Part shown: positions 38,225 to 50,184 of the stretch, one piece after another
How positions within the stretch are numbered: the stretch's first letter is position 1
How the letters are laid out: each line of letters starts with the position of its first letter
Assembly (NCBI GenBank): GCA_013399695.1
Contig: VXAU01000926.1
Location: 344,875 to 408,874 of the forward strand
DNA from: Formicarius rufipectus
Lineage: Eukaryota > Chordata > Aves > Passeriformes > Formicariidae
Direction: 5' to 3'
DNA: 64,000 nucleotides
The notes under the pieces: model-generated
Databases searched by the model: none
What the model was told of the DNA's origin: nothing
Seen by the model: the letters and a program-made list of their open reading frames with translations, nothing else
Translations under genes and position numbers: made by a program

Positions 38225-38400
38225 ATCATTCTGAATGTAGAGGCAGAATAATATTTAGATCAGAAGAGATGTGTGAAGATTGTCTCGTCCAATTGCCCAC
38301 TGAAAGTAGGGCCAGCTTGGACCAGGGTACTTGGGCTGGCTGACTCCTGACAAGCTTTGAATAGCTCTAGCGGTATGCTTTCAGCAGTTCCCAGGATATG
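38225..38400 (-). mobile_element. Degraded CR1-like fragment
   Basis: The plus strand reads like the reverse complement of an old CR1 3' end: 'agattgtctcgtccaattgc', 'agggccagcttggaccaggg', then 'agctttgaatagctctagcg'. These correspond to the family blocks for 'aggtcatctagtccaacc', 'ctggaccaggttgctcaggg' and 'gagttttgaatatctccaag'. Divergence is high and the ends are uncertain. Confidence 0.55.
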
Positions 38401-39319
38401 GCTTTCCTCTGCAAAACCTCTGATTATTCCTCTCATTTGTACCATTTATTGCTACATGGGCAACAGAAATGCTAGTTTGTGGTTCTCACATCATCCCTTC
38501 AGTTCTGATTTTGAAAATGGGGCCATGTGCAGTTCTTCTGGCATCAAGACCAGTTTAAGCAGCAGTTAATAATCCAAAATCCTAGTTCAACAGGATCATA
38601 TTTACAGTCCTCTCAAGGTGTGGGTGAAAGTTCTGTTGTTTTGTTACTGTTCACTGCACTGATTTGTTCCATAAAGTTCCCCTATATTTGAATCTGAGAC
38701 ACTTTGACTCAGCCCCTGTATAAAATAACTTTGCTGTAGAGACCTCCCTGAGCTCCTCTGCAATAAAGACTGAAAATCATTCCCTTTGTTTTCTATGATT
38801 GTTTCTCCCCTGAAGTTTTCCTTTGACACGTTTGTCATCTGTTGATGATTGTCTAGCAAGCTGGCAAACTCTGGCTGACAAAATCTGTGAGTTCTTTGGA
38901 GACAGAACTGGATTTTGACCATAGATCAAATCCAACTTTAGCATAAGGGATCTCAGCTCCGATTTAGGTTCCTGATGATTACTGCAGTTAGCCAGGCTCT
39001 CTTACTGGTATCTAGATTTTGGAACTGTTTCTTTCAGAACAGCAAAGCATCCTAGGTCTTATCCCCTGCAGATGTTTTATTGATACCCAGCGGGAAAGCC
39101 TGCCTTTTGGGGCTTTGTCCCTCAAAAAAATGTTACTCAATGGTAACTGCTGCAGGGAAATGGCTGTGGCTTGTCCCACACAGGTAAAATTTTCTTTTGC
39201 ATGAAAACAATTGGAAGCAATAGATGTGTAAACACAAAGAGCTTTTTGCATACCTTTCTGAATGCTCACATGCATTAGAGGAATGTGATAGCAATAAATT
39301 TATTATCTGGCTATGTAAG
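38401..39319. other. Non-coding stretch
   Basis: No feature recognised. Confidence 0.5.
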
Positions 39320-39405
39320 CAAGGCTAAGTCACAGCCTTGCCCTCCCATGGCAGAGCTCAAATCCAAGTCCCTTTGGCACAAATGACAACTGAGCCACAG
39401 ACATG
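39320..39405 (-). repeat. Possible MIR-like SINE fragment, reverse orientation
   Basis: The run 'ggcagagctcaaatccaagt', followed by 'caactgagccac', resembles the MIR 5' part in reverse ('ggcagagccaggattcgaac' and the closing 'tccactgagccac'). It is short and weak, and is reported as tentative. Confidence 0.35.
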
Positions 39406-42400
39406 GTGTCAGGTCAAGCAATAGAATGTGGTGGCTCAGGCAAAGGAATGGCATCTGCACGCTGTGCTCATCAATTGGCATGTTGTTGGCTGTGTTGGGA
39501 AGAGCTCCTCTTGCTGCAAAAGGTGCAGAAAGGGTTTCAGGATCACTGGCTCAGTTATTCCTGTCCAAAATGCACCACAGACTGCACTTGCAATGACACC
39601 ATCATATTCACAACTTTAGAGGCAACCTAATAAATTACTGGGTGTTACTACAAAGACTTGCAGTACATCAGTGAACAAACTGGACAGAGTAACAGAGCAG
39701 TCTGTTAGGAACAGAAATTGCTGCCCTCCTTCACCTAGAATACGTTTAAAGAAAGGAAGTTATATTTGACAGGTTAAGAGCTAATTCAACCTTGTGCATG
39801 GCCACCTACCAGTGAAGATTAAAAGAAGACAGGAAACGTGCGATAACTAAGGCTCTGGAATTCTGAAATCTCATAGACTTTGCAAGAGCACAGAGGGATC
39901 AAAGCAATAATTCTTCAGTAATATGACTGGAAAGTAAACAGCCTATTTCATATATTGACAAGAAAGTAAATAGATAGTTAATGAAATAAAGTGTTTGGAA
40001 AAGCAGATCTAGACCTCTGGCACACCATAATCAAGGTGTTTATCACAGTATTAAAGCATATCTGCGCAGTAGACTCATTATCATTAGGTTACACTGGGTA
40101 CAGCAATGTGTACGTCTTTAGCATAATAAATTAGCAGAGGCACTAACAGTTTTCTGAGTAGTGAATTCCATTTGATGACACCAGAAGATCTCCATCAATA
40201 TCAGATGTGTTATAGAAATGCACATGAGCACCAGTGAATTGAGAAAGAATCAGAAAATGGGGATAATTACGGCCTTTTTTGTGAGGCAGATTGCATTTCA
40301 GAACGAGTACAGAGAAAAAAAAAAAAAAACAAGAAAAAAAAGAGAGATATCTATGTAAATAAGACTCATAATACTTTTCCTGGATTTTGGGCAGAAATGG
40401 AAGCATGCACCCTGTTCCATAGATCATAACTACTCTTGTTATTAATAATACATTCCAATTTTTTTGGTAAGGACTTTACTGAACTTGTATGTTTACATAG
40501 AAGACTAACTTGTTACCAGGAATAGATTGTCCTGGGGATGACATGTCCAACTGTGCAAAAATTATTAGTGTAGGGCATGAAACCTGGTTTCTGTCAGCTT
40601 GATGGATGTTACATGACCAGGGTGTTGGAGCTGCTCCATGCTGTTTATGAGCACTGGGCAACATAGCACGTTTTTACATTTTGGATTTTGGATTATCTTG
40701 TAGCTGATCTGCACACCAGAATAAATTAAATGTGTTGTGCTAGAATGGCATCATCAAAGTGTACCTCTTAACTGGATGTAGTACCTTCAAAAGATAGTCG
40801 TCCCTGCATGGCTTGATTTGTCATAAGGACACTCTAAGTACATGTCTTGAACAATTGTCTCTAAGTGCAGGAGAGAAACCTATCTCACATTTTCATGCAT
40901 GAAATGTACTTTGGCAGGGCAGAAAAAATCAGCAGAAATATTAATTTCCCTGCCTCTGAAGGCAGAGTGGCTGAGCAAGATGGAAAGGTGAGATCATGAT
41001 TCTGGGTAAGACCAGGCAAGACAAGCTGTCACAGCCAATGGCCATCTCTAGCCTACTCCTTCCAACACATACAACACCTGCCATTTTTTCCCTCATTTCC
41101 ACATCACCAGCACTTTGGACTGCAGTCCAGAAGTGACAAGCTGGTAACAAAGAGGCAGGTGTGGGTGCTCTGAAAGCTGTAGCTACAAAACTGTGCCAGT
41201 ATGGCTCAGGGCCCAGAACCGGTTTCCCCTGAGCTGAAGTGCCCTCCCAGTGACTGAGAGCATCAGTATGAGAAAGGAGTTGGAAAAGCTGCCATAAAAG
41301 AGTCTGTCTCATGATTTCCAGAGGTGATATGAACTTTGCATAAATGGGGTGAATCAAACTTTACTACAAGGTATAGTAAGGAGCTCTGAGGACAATGGCT
41401 CATTTAGAAGGTACATGATGACTGCCCCCTTTGCCGAGGAATTAACCTCAGTGGGTCTCCATTATTGCTCCTCTCACTGAGGCTATGTTGCACTCACAGC
41501 CAGCAAAGTGCACAGGGGGCTCTACAAAGCCATCAATGGTCCCTAAAAGCTTTGGTTGAAGGTGGAGTAGAAAAGAGGTGCTGAACTTGAAGTAAAACAA
41601 GGGTAACTCAGAAGGTGGCAGCTGTGTCTGCTCCACCTTGTGCTTGTGATTGCAGCTAACAAAGAACCACATTCAAAAGAACCTGTACACTGAGGACATT
41701 CAGTGGGACATCTCCCTACTCTTGGTACTGTTAACCCACATGACTACAACTGCATGGCTAAGTATAAAATCAACAGGTATCCCAGTGTGGTATAAAATTG
41801 ACAAGACAAAAGGGGAACTAGTTCACATAGATTTTTTTGGAGTGGGTGACTAAATCCTGAACAGATAAGCATGATGCCAGGTAGAGCAAAGCAGACAGGG
41901 GCCATCTGACCTGTGAAAGTCTGATGTTAGGTTATGAGTTTTAAATAGTGACAACACTTGTAAAGACCTGTCCAAGAAAGTTCAACCACAAAACGGCAGA
42001 TTTCCACTGTCCCACTTGGGCCTGGTGCAAAACTGATAAAAGACAATATATGATGATCTGAATGCATTACCAAATATTCCTGTCTAGCCCCCAACAGACA
42101 AGGAAAAAAGGCCATAAGACCAGCCTGGTTCCCCTGGTTCTATGCAAGTCAAAACTTTCATCAACATGTCTAGACTTAATATTAGAACTCACCATTAAAA
42201 TTAATGTGGAGAAGGAATTGCTGGTTGTCATCACTGACAAAGACAGACAACCACTAAAGCTATTATTTGTACCAAATACCATCAGTGGTTAATAATGCTG
42301 TTTTCTTCTGTCTGAGACGATGAGTAGCAGACTGCAATATTTAACTGGAGTTCAGCTAATTGAATGGCACAGATTGTGCATAGACTGCATGAAGCTTAAA

Positions 42401-43689
42401 AGCTTTCAGACACAAAAGTGAAATTATACTGGCACCTCAAATTTATATTGATTACCTTATCATTAGCTAATATTAGCCACAGTGCTTCTAGTACATAAAA
42501 TCCTATGTCTATACCAAGAAATAGTATAATCTTGTGACCGAATCTCTTCTGCAATGTACATCTGTTTTCACTGAGGTGCAATGTAGATCCTGGACCAGAT
42601 TTATTGCTCACATCAAAATATATTAATGAGAGTTTTGTTCACTTCCAGCAAAGAGTATTCTGGCTCACAGAATTATATACACAAAAGAGAAACTACACAG
42701 GAAATTAACCATGAGCAACAGGAGAAAAGGATTTTTAATTCAGTTATTCAGAAGTCTGACTGCTTTTCTAAAAACTGCTTTTTATTTAGGCAGGACTTAT
42801 TAACCTCACTACTGTAATAAATGAATGAAAGTCTGTGACTTTCTTATGGAAGTCAGACTGGACAGTGGCATAAATTTAGAGGTCTTATAACATACTTCAT
42901 GTTAATACTACTGGGTAAGAGGTCATGACTGTGATATTGCAGTCTGTCCTGGTTTTGCACATTCCACTGCCCTTTGGGATGGGTTTAGGTTGGGATCTGC
43001 TGAAGTCCATCTGGTTTCTTGGCTTTCAGGGCAAGGTCAGAACAGCGCTCTGTGTCTCTTGTGGAGGCACAAAAGCAATGGGGCAGGAGACGGGACTGTC
43101 TCTCCCTCTATGAACAGTTTAGTCCCAAGGCAGCAGGGCTGGTGGCACTGCCAGTTTCATGGTCTGTGTGTGGAATGGTGTATGGAGTGCACAGGGGACC
43201 ATAGACCTTTCTACAGGCCCTGAGAGACCATAGCTCCTGGTGGTCTGACAGTGTAGCTCTTGCTGCCTCTGGCCCTCAGCAATGGTTCAGAAGACAGTGC
43301 AGACAACTTGCAGCAAGCTGTTGTGAAATAAATGGTCCCAGGTGAATCTTTTGCCTTTACTCTGTACTAGTGAGTGGCTTACGTCCTGGAATATGACAAC
43401 TTATGTCCCTGCCAAATTCTTGTAGTTTTCCAGCTGCGATTTTAAGCTTCGCCATAGTACTTGACGCTATCCTCCTGTATACAACACGCACTCCCTCCTT
43501 GGGTTCTGCTGAGCTCCTGCTTTAAATCCTGAGTCTCACAAGCTGACTGTGTACTATATGAAAATGACATTTTTTTCCTAGGTTTTGTATTTACTGAATA
43601 CCAACTTCACTGAGTGTCTCTTTATTTTTCTCCTAGGAGAACGCATTGAGGATTTACTGTTTCTAGCCTGTTCCTATTTTATGCAGTTG
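39406..43689. other. Non-coding stretch
   Basis: An interrupted A-run lies at 40315-40341. The frames at 41650-41853 and 42062-42292 have ordinary amino-acid composition but no recognisable family. The stretch at 42945-43370 starts with TGTCCTGG, like some avian LTRs, but no matching CA end or duplication is visible. Confidence 0.45.
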
Positions 43690-43830
43690 CAGCATGTCCG
43701 TCTTACTCATTTTCTTTGCAAACTGGATAGGTTCTCTATTTTCAATCTGTCTTACTATGAAGATTTTCCCATGCCTCTAATCAATTTTTTCATCCTGCTC
43801 TTATATTGCTCTACAGCATGGCAGAAAACA
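43690..43830 (-). mobile_element. Degraded CR1-like LINE fragment
   Basis: The plus strand resembles the reverse complement of an old CR1 3' region: 'cttactatgaagattttccc', 'atgcctctaatcaatttttt' and 'catcctgctcttatattgct' parallel blocks of the type 'ctcataggaaagttttccat', 'cccttaataatttttattgc' and 'ccttctttgtactttctcca'. No frame remains. Ends are approximate. Confidence 0.48.
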
Positions 43831-46224
43831 GCTTTATCCTAATTAAGTACTCTTCTGTGATTTGTAGCTGAATTTTTTAAGGGCTTAGAAATACACATGT
43901 TTATGTATGCAGCTTGGAAATCTGCCATGAATCACAGAGACACAGGACAGTGCTGAAGGTCTGAATGTACAGTCATCAGAGTCAGGGGTCATAACATCTA
44001 GTCCCTCTCTGAAAAATGTGATTCTGATGTCCTCATTAAAGACTCTTATCTCTTTTCCTCCAAAAATGTCAGGAATTCAATATAGACTGTAGGTAACCTT
44101 CCTCTGGGAACATGTTCCGGAAGGATGCACTCTGTGTTTCTAAGGCTGACAAAGACCTGGATATACTGCTGTATGGCAGGCAAAGGGCACTGTTGGGATG
44201 CAGGGTTGTATGCATGAGGAAGGATTGTGTTTTCCTGGTGCTGATTTCTACATCTTCTTGATCTTCACAAAGAAGACCAGGCATTGAGGTGGCACAGGCT
44301 GGTTTGTGCTGCAGGAGAGCAGAGAGCAGCAGACACCAGGGATGTGCCACAGCACCCACTCCAGGGCACTTGGCATCCACCAACTGCTTGCAGAGCTGCC
44401 TGCAGCAGTGCTCCCTCTTCTCCTCTAGGTGTGCTGGGTCATGGTCTGGAAGGGGATGAGATCTGCTCCCACCCTCAACCTTCCCAGCACTAGGGTTTTT
44501 GGACAGATCTGCGTTGAGTGACAACTGTATGACTCAGTGTAGCAAGAGTGCAGGATCTTGCTTTTAAAGTATACACGAATCAGCTGTGCCTTGATGGGGG
44601 GATCTGCTTGCCAGTGCCCACCTCAGCTTGGCACAGGACTGCAGTGTGATGCTCATTTGTGCCCTGGAGTGGTTCACATCAGCACAGACCTGATGTCAAG
44701 TGCTAGGAAGGCAAGGCATAGCACTTTGAGAGGCTGCATCCGTCTCCCATTGCCATTATGAAGAGCAGGATGTGGTATGCTGGCACAGCCACACAGGTGT
44801 CAGTCTGTTGTTGTACCCTTCTTGAGGCTTTTTACCCTTCTGCAACTCAAAGCATTACAAAAACATTTTTCACTAGCTTTGCTGGAAGTGCAGAACTGGA
44901 AATTAGAGCTGCATTCAGCAGATGCTGGTGTGAAAATGCGGGGTTTACGAGATGTCAGAGTAGGAGTGAGGGGATGCTGGGAATATCTGTGGCTTATACT
45001 AATCTCCATAAAAATGAAGTCAGTCTGGTATGTCAGAAAAGAAGATGCTGAAGTCCTTGTCTCTTTTTTCCTTTGTTTGAACAGAAATTTTCTCCTCACT
45101 CCATTTTGAAATTATTTAAGTATTTTCTGTGTTGTGAGATTTTTGATCAAGTTCTAACAAAGGACATTCCTTAATAGACAGCCTTTATTGCTTATGATAC
45201 ATACCACTTGCAGGGAAAATGTTCATTGATTTATTTAGGTTTTTTTCCCTGAACAACAGAAGGAAGCTTCATGAATTTTCCTTCTCTCTCCCTCTCCCTG
45301 TTTTCAGCCACATAACTGAAAAGCTCTGAGGTACTAGGAAACTCATCAAGACCAACTCACTAACATTTGTATTTGTTCTCCCTACTTAGAGTGAAACACT
45401 TTCACTTAGAAATAATTTCATATAATGGTACTGAATACAAAGAACTCCTCACATCTGCCCTTTGCAGGAATGGTTTCTTTGTGCTGGAATGCTTCGGTGT
45501 ATACTTTCTTGGAAAGTGTTGGGGTTTTTTCCTCCTTGAATAAAGGATTTTAACATTTGTTTGGGTGAGAAAGCATCTAGGGGATGATCAGAGGCAGTAG
45601 CAGCTCTTGCACTTTTTAGCTGGTGGGGCCTTTAACAGAAGAATTGTTTTAGATGTACATGCATGTGTGTGACAGTGGAGATCTAAGAGAACAGTGTGCA
45701 AAACACAGACACATTGGGTCGTTCATTAACAAGAGAATACTAGGAACACAAGGATACTTTCTTCTATGTGTCCCTTGTCACACTCCGCCCAGGTTGTTAC
45801 ATGCTTGGGTAGGAGCACAATGGATGATAACTCAGTAAAAGGAACTTGCTATCTGTTATTACAAGTTTGAAGGAGTTTTTGTAGTTACCTTAATTGCATA
45901 AGACAAACAGACCTTCACTGACTTAGACCACTGCTGTTATTGCTAAGAAAGAATGACAAGATAAAAGAGATAAATTTTAACAAAGTTTATAAATTTTTGC
46001 TGGGTTTGTCCCACCACCCCAAGGCAGGTGCTTTCTGATCAGAAGTGTTTTTCCAACAAAGTAGAGTGTTTTGCTGCTACTTGCTGTGGCTGGTGGGGGG
46101 GGTTTTATCAAGTTGTATAACCTGGTGTGTTCTGGGGACAAAAGCATATTCTCTGTTACATGAGCTGTACTTTAGGAAGCCTTCAGAAGGCTAACCTATT
46201 TTTGGGGTGTATGGGTGTGCACTA
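43831..46224. other. Non-coding stretch
   Basis: The 151-codon minus frame at 44069-44524 and the overlapping plus frames at 44758-45109 lack homology. Nothing else recognised. Confidence 0.5.
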
Positions 46225-46360
46225 TGACTCCAGAGACCTGAATTCTGTGCTTAGCTGCAGTACTGCCTAGTTATGTGATGTTTGCCAAATTATTTGACCT
46301 CCTTTTTTCTACTTTCTGCACTTAGACTGCAAGCTATTTAGCTCAAGACCTCCCGTATCC
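46225..46360 (+). repeat. MIR-type ancient SINE fragment
   Basis: The block 'ctagttatgtgatgtttgcc' followed by 'aaattatttgacctcc' lines up with the MIR/CORE-SINE core ('ctagctgtgtgaccttgggc', 'aagttacttaacctct') with only point differences and a small gap. About 25 bases on, 'ttagactgcaagctatttag' matches the block 'ttagattgtaagctctttgg' found downstream in related old SINEs. Such elements predate the split of birds and mammals and survive only as scattered fragments in birds. Confidence 0.68.
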
Positions 46361-47499
46361 TATGCTTACAGAGAATATCTTGAATGCTTGCAGAAAAAAT
46401 GATGATCAAGAAGAATATATACTAAATTAGAGAGCAAATACTTCCACAGTCACACAGAAGTTGGATGGTGTATTTGTAAGAAGGAGTCTCGAATACAATC
46501 AATTCTGTTACAGGGAGTAGCTGCCTTCACTTTACTGTTGATCTCTCCTACCTGTGGCTTAGAAATTATTTCTCCCTTTCTGTGAGACTTACTTGTAATC
46601 CATGTCCTCCTCCACATGAAAAGCTGATGTGGCAATCAGCCTTGGACAGAAAGGCCATGGACCCATGGCCCTTTCCGGCTGTGTCCATGCATGACAGGCT
46701 ATTTTCTCCTCTTCACTCCAGATGACCTTTACCATTCTTCTCCTCCAGCATCTGCTGCCTATTTTGAACAAACCAAGCCTGCCTCTTCCTTTTCCTTTAA
46801 TTGTGTTGAAGAAATTAAAAGCATTTGCCTGGAAAATGTTTCTTCAGAAAGTCAAAAATATGTTCCATAAGCAATACTGAGCTTTTGGCTTTCTTCAGAA
46901 AGGTCCTGTACAAGATCCTTTCTTCTTCTCCTACCTGTACCTTCAGAGATGATCTGAGGGTAAGGTACTGCAAACCATTAATCAAGAAGAGATCTGCCTG
47001 ACTAGTCTCTCCCCTAGGGACTGATGTATAACAACAATTTGAGAAGGGATCCTTTTATACAGCATATATGTCTAACACCATGGGTCAGCACCACATTGAC
47101 AAATCTTCTCTCCTCCACTCTTCACACCTTCAAATGAATTTAATTTTAAGATCTTCTATGAAAGCAGACTAATGCCAGGGAAGGTAATTAGAGTTGTCTC
47201 CTTAAGACACTTTCAAGCTTTTTCATTGTCACTGGAACTGTGCCGTTGTAAAGATCAAGAAAGGGTGTCTCAATGTCTAGTGTTATTGTCTCCCAAGGTG
47301 TTTTTTTTCTAACTTGTTTAGTTTGGAGATTATTTTGCTCGTGAACTTAGACTGTACTATTGATATTGTTATGCCTGAATGAGTAATTAGAATAGAATTA
47401 GAAGATGGAGCTCTTGCCATAATAGTCACTGAGTTCACTCCAGTCCAGACTCTAAGTTGTGTTTCATTGATCCAGTGGATCTCATAGGATACTTTTTGT
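46361..47499. other. Non-coding stretch
   Basis: No gene or repeat recognised. Confidence 0.5.
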
Positions 47500-47650
47500 T
47501 GGTGAGTACATTGGAAGATTGTCTGAGCTGACCTCCATCTGAAGGTACAGCTGTCTTCACTGCTAGGTCAGGTCATCAGGGCTGTGTCTAGGTGAGCTTT
47601 GAGTCTCTTCATGGATGGAAATACTGCAACGTCTCTGGACACCCTTTTTA
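47500..47650 (-). mobile_element. Older CR1 copy, first part (split by a later insertion)
   Basis: The plus strand reads as a reverse-complement CR1 3' region: 'catcagggctgtgtctaggt', 'gagctttgagtctcttcatg', 'gatggaaatactgcaacgtc', 'tctggac'. These fit the family order 'ctcagggccctgtccaggt', 'gagttttgagtatctccaag', 'gatggagattccacaacctc', 'tctgggc'. The next expected blocks do not follow here but appear after 48898, which indicates that the plus-strand CR1 between them is an insertion. Confidence 0.78.
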
Positions 47651-47689
47651 CTGCGTAAATACTTTTACAGGGTGATCAAAAGACACTTT

Positions 47690-48898
47690 GGGGCCGTGAG
47701 ATGGTTGGTAAAGGAATCTGGAGCACAGATTATTTTTCCCTCTTTCCTTCCAGTTGTAGGCAGTGATATTGAAAGAATCAGTTGTACCCATTTTATTAAT
47801 ACATGTCTCCATGTCTGGTGTTGCCATCAAAATTTTGGGGTTTCCAATAATGGACTGGCCTAAATAACACCAGGTCTGCTGGCATCAGATGGCATTCACC
47901 TTTCTCCAAGGGGAAAGACAGTCTTTGCTCACAAGTGAGTGGGGCTCATAGATAGACCTTTAAACTAGCTGTGAAGGGAGAGAGGGATAATATCAAGCTT
48001 GCTCATGGCAAGCTGTAGGACAACACATCAAAGGTTTGAGGGATAGAGTGCTAGTGAGGGTCCTCAGCCAATGGCTCTGAGATGTGCTGATTTCTCTGGA
48101 AAACACTTGAAGTCTTACAGAGCTGAGCCAAGAGTTCCTGAGATAATAAGAGCCAACAGGGAAACCCCAGTGAAATACCTCAAAGAAACTGAGGCATGTT
48201 TCTCTAGGAAGGTGGCACAGCCAACAGCCCAGCAGAAGTGTCTCTACACCTGTGCACACAGCATGGGTTAAAAACAGGAGCAGATGGAAGCCACTATGCT
48301 GCTAGAAACCTATGACTCAGTTGCCATTACTGACACTTGGTGGGATGAATCCCATGACTGGAGTGCTCCTCTGGTTGGCTACAGGCTGTTCTGTAGGGAA
48401 GGTGAGGAAGGAGATGTGGAGGGGTCACCCTCTACATCAAGAAATGGATGGAGTGTGAAGAGCTTATGCAGCCTCATGAGATCCCACCTGAAGTAGTGCT
48501 TTCAGATCTAGGAACCTCAGAACAGGAAAGACATGGAGTGTGGTCAGAGGAGGGCCATGAAGATGATTCAAGGGCTGAGCACCTCTCCTGAGAAGACAGG
48601 ATGAGAGACCTAGGGTTGCTCTTCCTGAAGACCTTATTGCAGCCTTTGAGTACCTAAAGGGGACCCATAAAAAACATGGGAACAGAGTTTTTTTTCAGGG
48701 TGTTCAGTGATTAAAAAAAGAGTTAACAGTTTTAAACTAAAAGAAGGTAGGTTTAGACTAGAAACATTCAAGGCCAACTGAATAGGGCTCTGAGCAATCT
48801 GATCTGGTTGAATATATCCCTGATTATAGCAAGGGGGCTGGACTAGATGACCTTTAAAGGTTCCTTCCTATCCAAACTATTCTGTGATACTGTGATAC
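47690..48898 (+). mobile_element. CR1 LINE with 5' section, start of endonuclease and 3' end; middle deleted
   Basis: Most CR1 copies keep only a 3' end. This one begins with a CR1 5' section (about 47690-48280, including the characteristic 'ctggcatcagatggcattca' block), enters the endonuclease frame at 48284, then jumps at about 48463 to the 3' region ('gatcccacctgaagtagtgc') and ends with 'ggactagatgacctttaaag' and a doubled CTGTGATA octamer. Most of the endonuclease and the whole reverse transcriptase are missing. A second loss of about 100 bases joins 'tttagactag' to 'aaacattcaagg' near 48766. The left boundary is approximate. Flanking older CR1 halves show where it landed. It cannot code for an active element. 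Confidence 0.9.
48284..48463 (+). pseudogene. CR1 ORF2 endonuclease remnant
   Basis: The frame starting at 48284 gives the first part of the CR1 AP-type endonuclease, recognisable by ITDTWWDESHDW followed by GYRLF. In active relatives the first motif reads ITETWW, and the Glu is the metal-binding catalytic residue; here it is Asp (residue 17). After about 50 residues the similarity to GGVALYVKKW is lost through a frame change, although the DNA still matches to about 48462. The element then jumps to its 3' region. It is a broken gene fragment of a non-viral retrotransposon. Confidence 0.85.
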
Positions 48899-49150
48899 AG
48901 AGAAGAATGTTCTTCCTTACATACTGCCAAAATTTCCCTTTTTACAACTTATCTTCCTTGCTTATCATCTTCATGCTCTGAGAGGAACTTGGCTCTGTCT
49001 TGCCCCATGAGTTAGTTAAAGTCACGAGTGAGAAACTCCCTAAGCTTTCTAATCTGAGCCTATAGCAGCCCATCTCCCTCAGCCTTTCCTTGCACATCAT
49101 GCATAGCAGCCTGCCAGTGCCCCTCAGATGGGTCTGCTTCAGCTCACTCA
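48899..49150 (-). mobile_element. Older CR1 copy, second part
   Basis: The plus strand continues the reverse-complement CR1 order left at 47650: 'ttcttccttacatactgcca', 'aaatttccctttttacaact', 'aacttggctctgtcttgccc', 'tccctcagcctttccttgca', then 'cctcagatgggtctgcttca'. Read together with 47500-47650, the pieces make one older minus-strand element interrupted by the CR1 at 47690-48898, with about 40 bases lost at the join. Confidence 0.82.
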
Positions 49151-50184
49151 CACAGTGTCTTCTATGGTTTGGGAAGAGCTCTTCATAATTCACCAGATCT
49201 GGAAGCTCAGCCGGGGAAATACCCAGGAGGAGGATGCAAATCTGCCCCTCTGGGAATGTCTTCCTAATTTGTAATTTTAAGAGAGCACCTGTGACCCATT
49301 AATATCTGTGCCATTATTGTTGCCTGGAACATCTGAGATTTGTTCAAAGATCTGTGTTTGTCCTCAGCTACTTACCTGAAAGCCAGATATTACCTGCTCC
49401 TGGAAGTCTGGTGTCAGAATAATAACAAGGTAGCCCCATTTCAGAGGTGATACTGGGCTATATTATTTTTGACAGTGATAGAAGTAGAGGACTGTTGGAT
49501 ATGAGTAAATCTACAGACCAAATGTGTGAGAATAAACTTGTAATACTTTTCCCTGGTCATCATGCTCTTGGACATCTTTGCCTGAAGAGCTATTCCCCTG
49601 TGTTTGGATTACTGTCCAGAAAACGCCTGCATCATGTGCTGTCAGTGTAGCCATCCAGGCAATGGCAGCAATAGCTGACAGATGGTGGGATCCAGTGGAA
49701 AAATTGTTTTCCACATGAAAAGGAATGAACAGAAGGGTGTGACAAGACTCACTGAAATGGAAACTAGACGAAGAAGATAAACCAGGAGGAAAGGCTAATC
49801 TGCCTATGAACCAAGAGCTAGAGGAGAAGCACCAGAGGAGGATGGCTTAGAAAAAAAGCACACAGCTGCACAGCCAGAGCATGTCTTCTCTGTCATAATC
49901 AAGTGTTTTGAGGTAGGCCAGACAGTGGGTCTTTGGGCCTTAAGGTGCTTGAGCCACTGCAGTGGTGGGTAGGGGCAGAAGTGGAGCAGGTGGAGGGGGA
50001 GGAAGGGAGCACTCTGCCCTGTCTGACAGCATCTCTTCCAGAGGGCAGGCAGAGACCCTGCTGCCAAGAGCAAGTCAGAGGAGGAGAGGCAAATTCTCTA
50101 GTGTCTTTTCCAATTCTTTGATGATCCATTGCACTTGATAGCCATGCTAGTTAAGATGTACCCTGCCCAAAACTGTAATGGAGG
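49151..50184. other. Non-coding stretch between CR1 copies
   Basis: No gene recognised. Minus-strand frames at 49804-50129 are short and overlap each other. Confidence 0.5.

Noticed and set aside
41650..42292. Two frames considered as remnants of a retroviral gene
   Set aside because: No retroviral motif could be identified and no LTR flanks them.
42945..43400. Possible LTR beginning TGTCCTGG with AATAAA near 43327
   Set aside because: No matching CA end with a target-site duplication could be found, and the body does not resemble an LTR family I know.
43990..44130. Words such as 'catctagtccctctctgaaa' and 'ctctgggaacatgttcc' that recall CR1
   Set aside because: The spacing and intervening sequence do not follow the CR1 order, so the similarity is too weak to annotate.
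44069..44524. 151-codon minus-strand frame
   Set aside because: Overlaps plus-strand frames of similar quality and shows no family motif.
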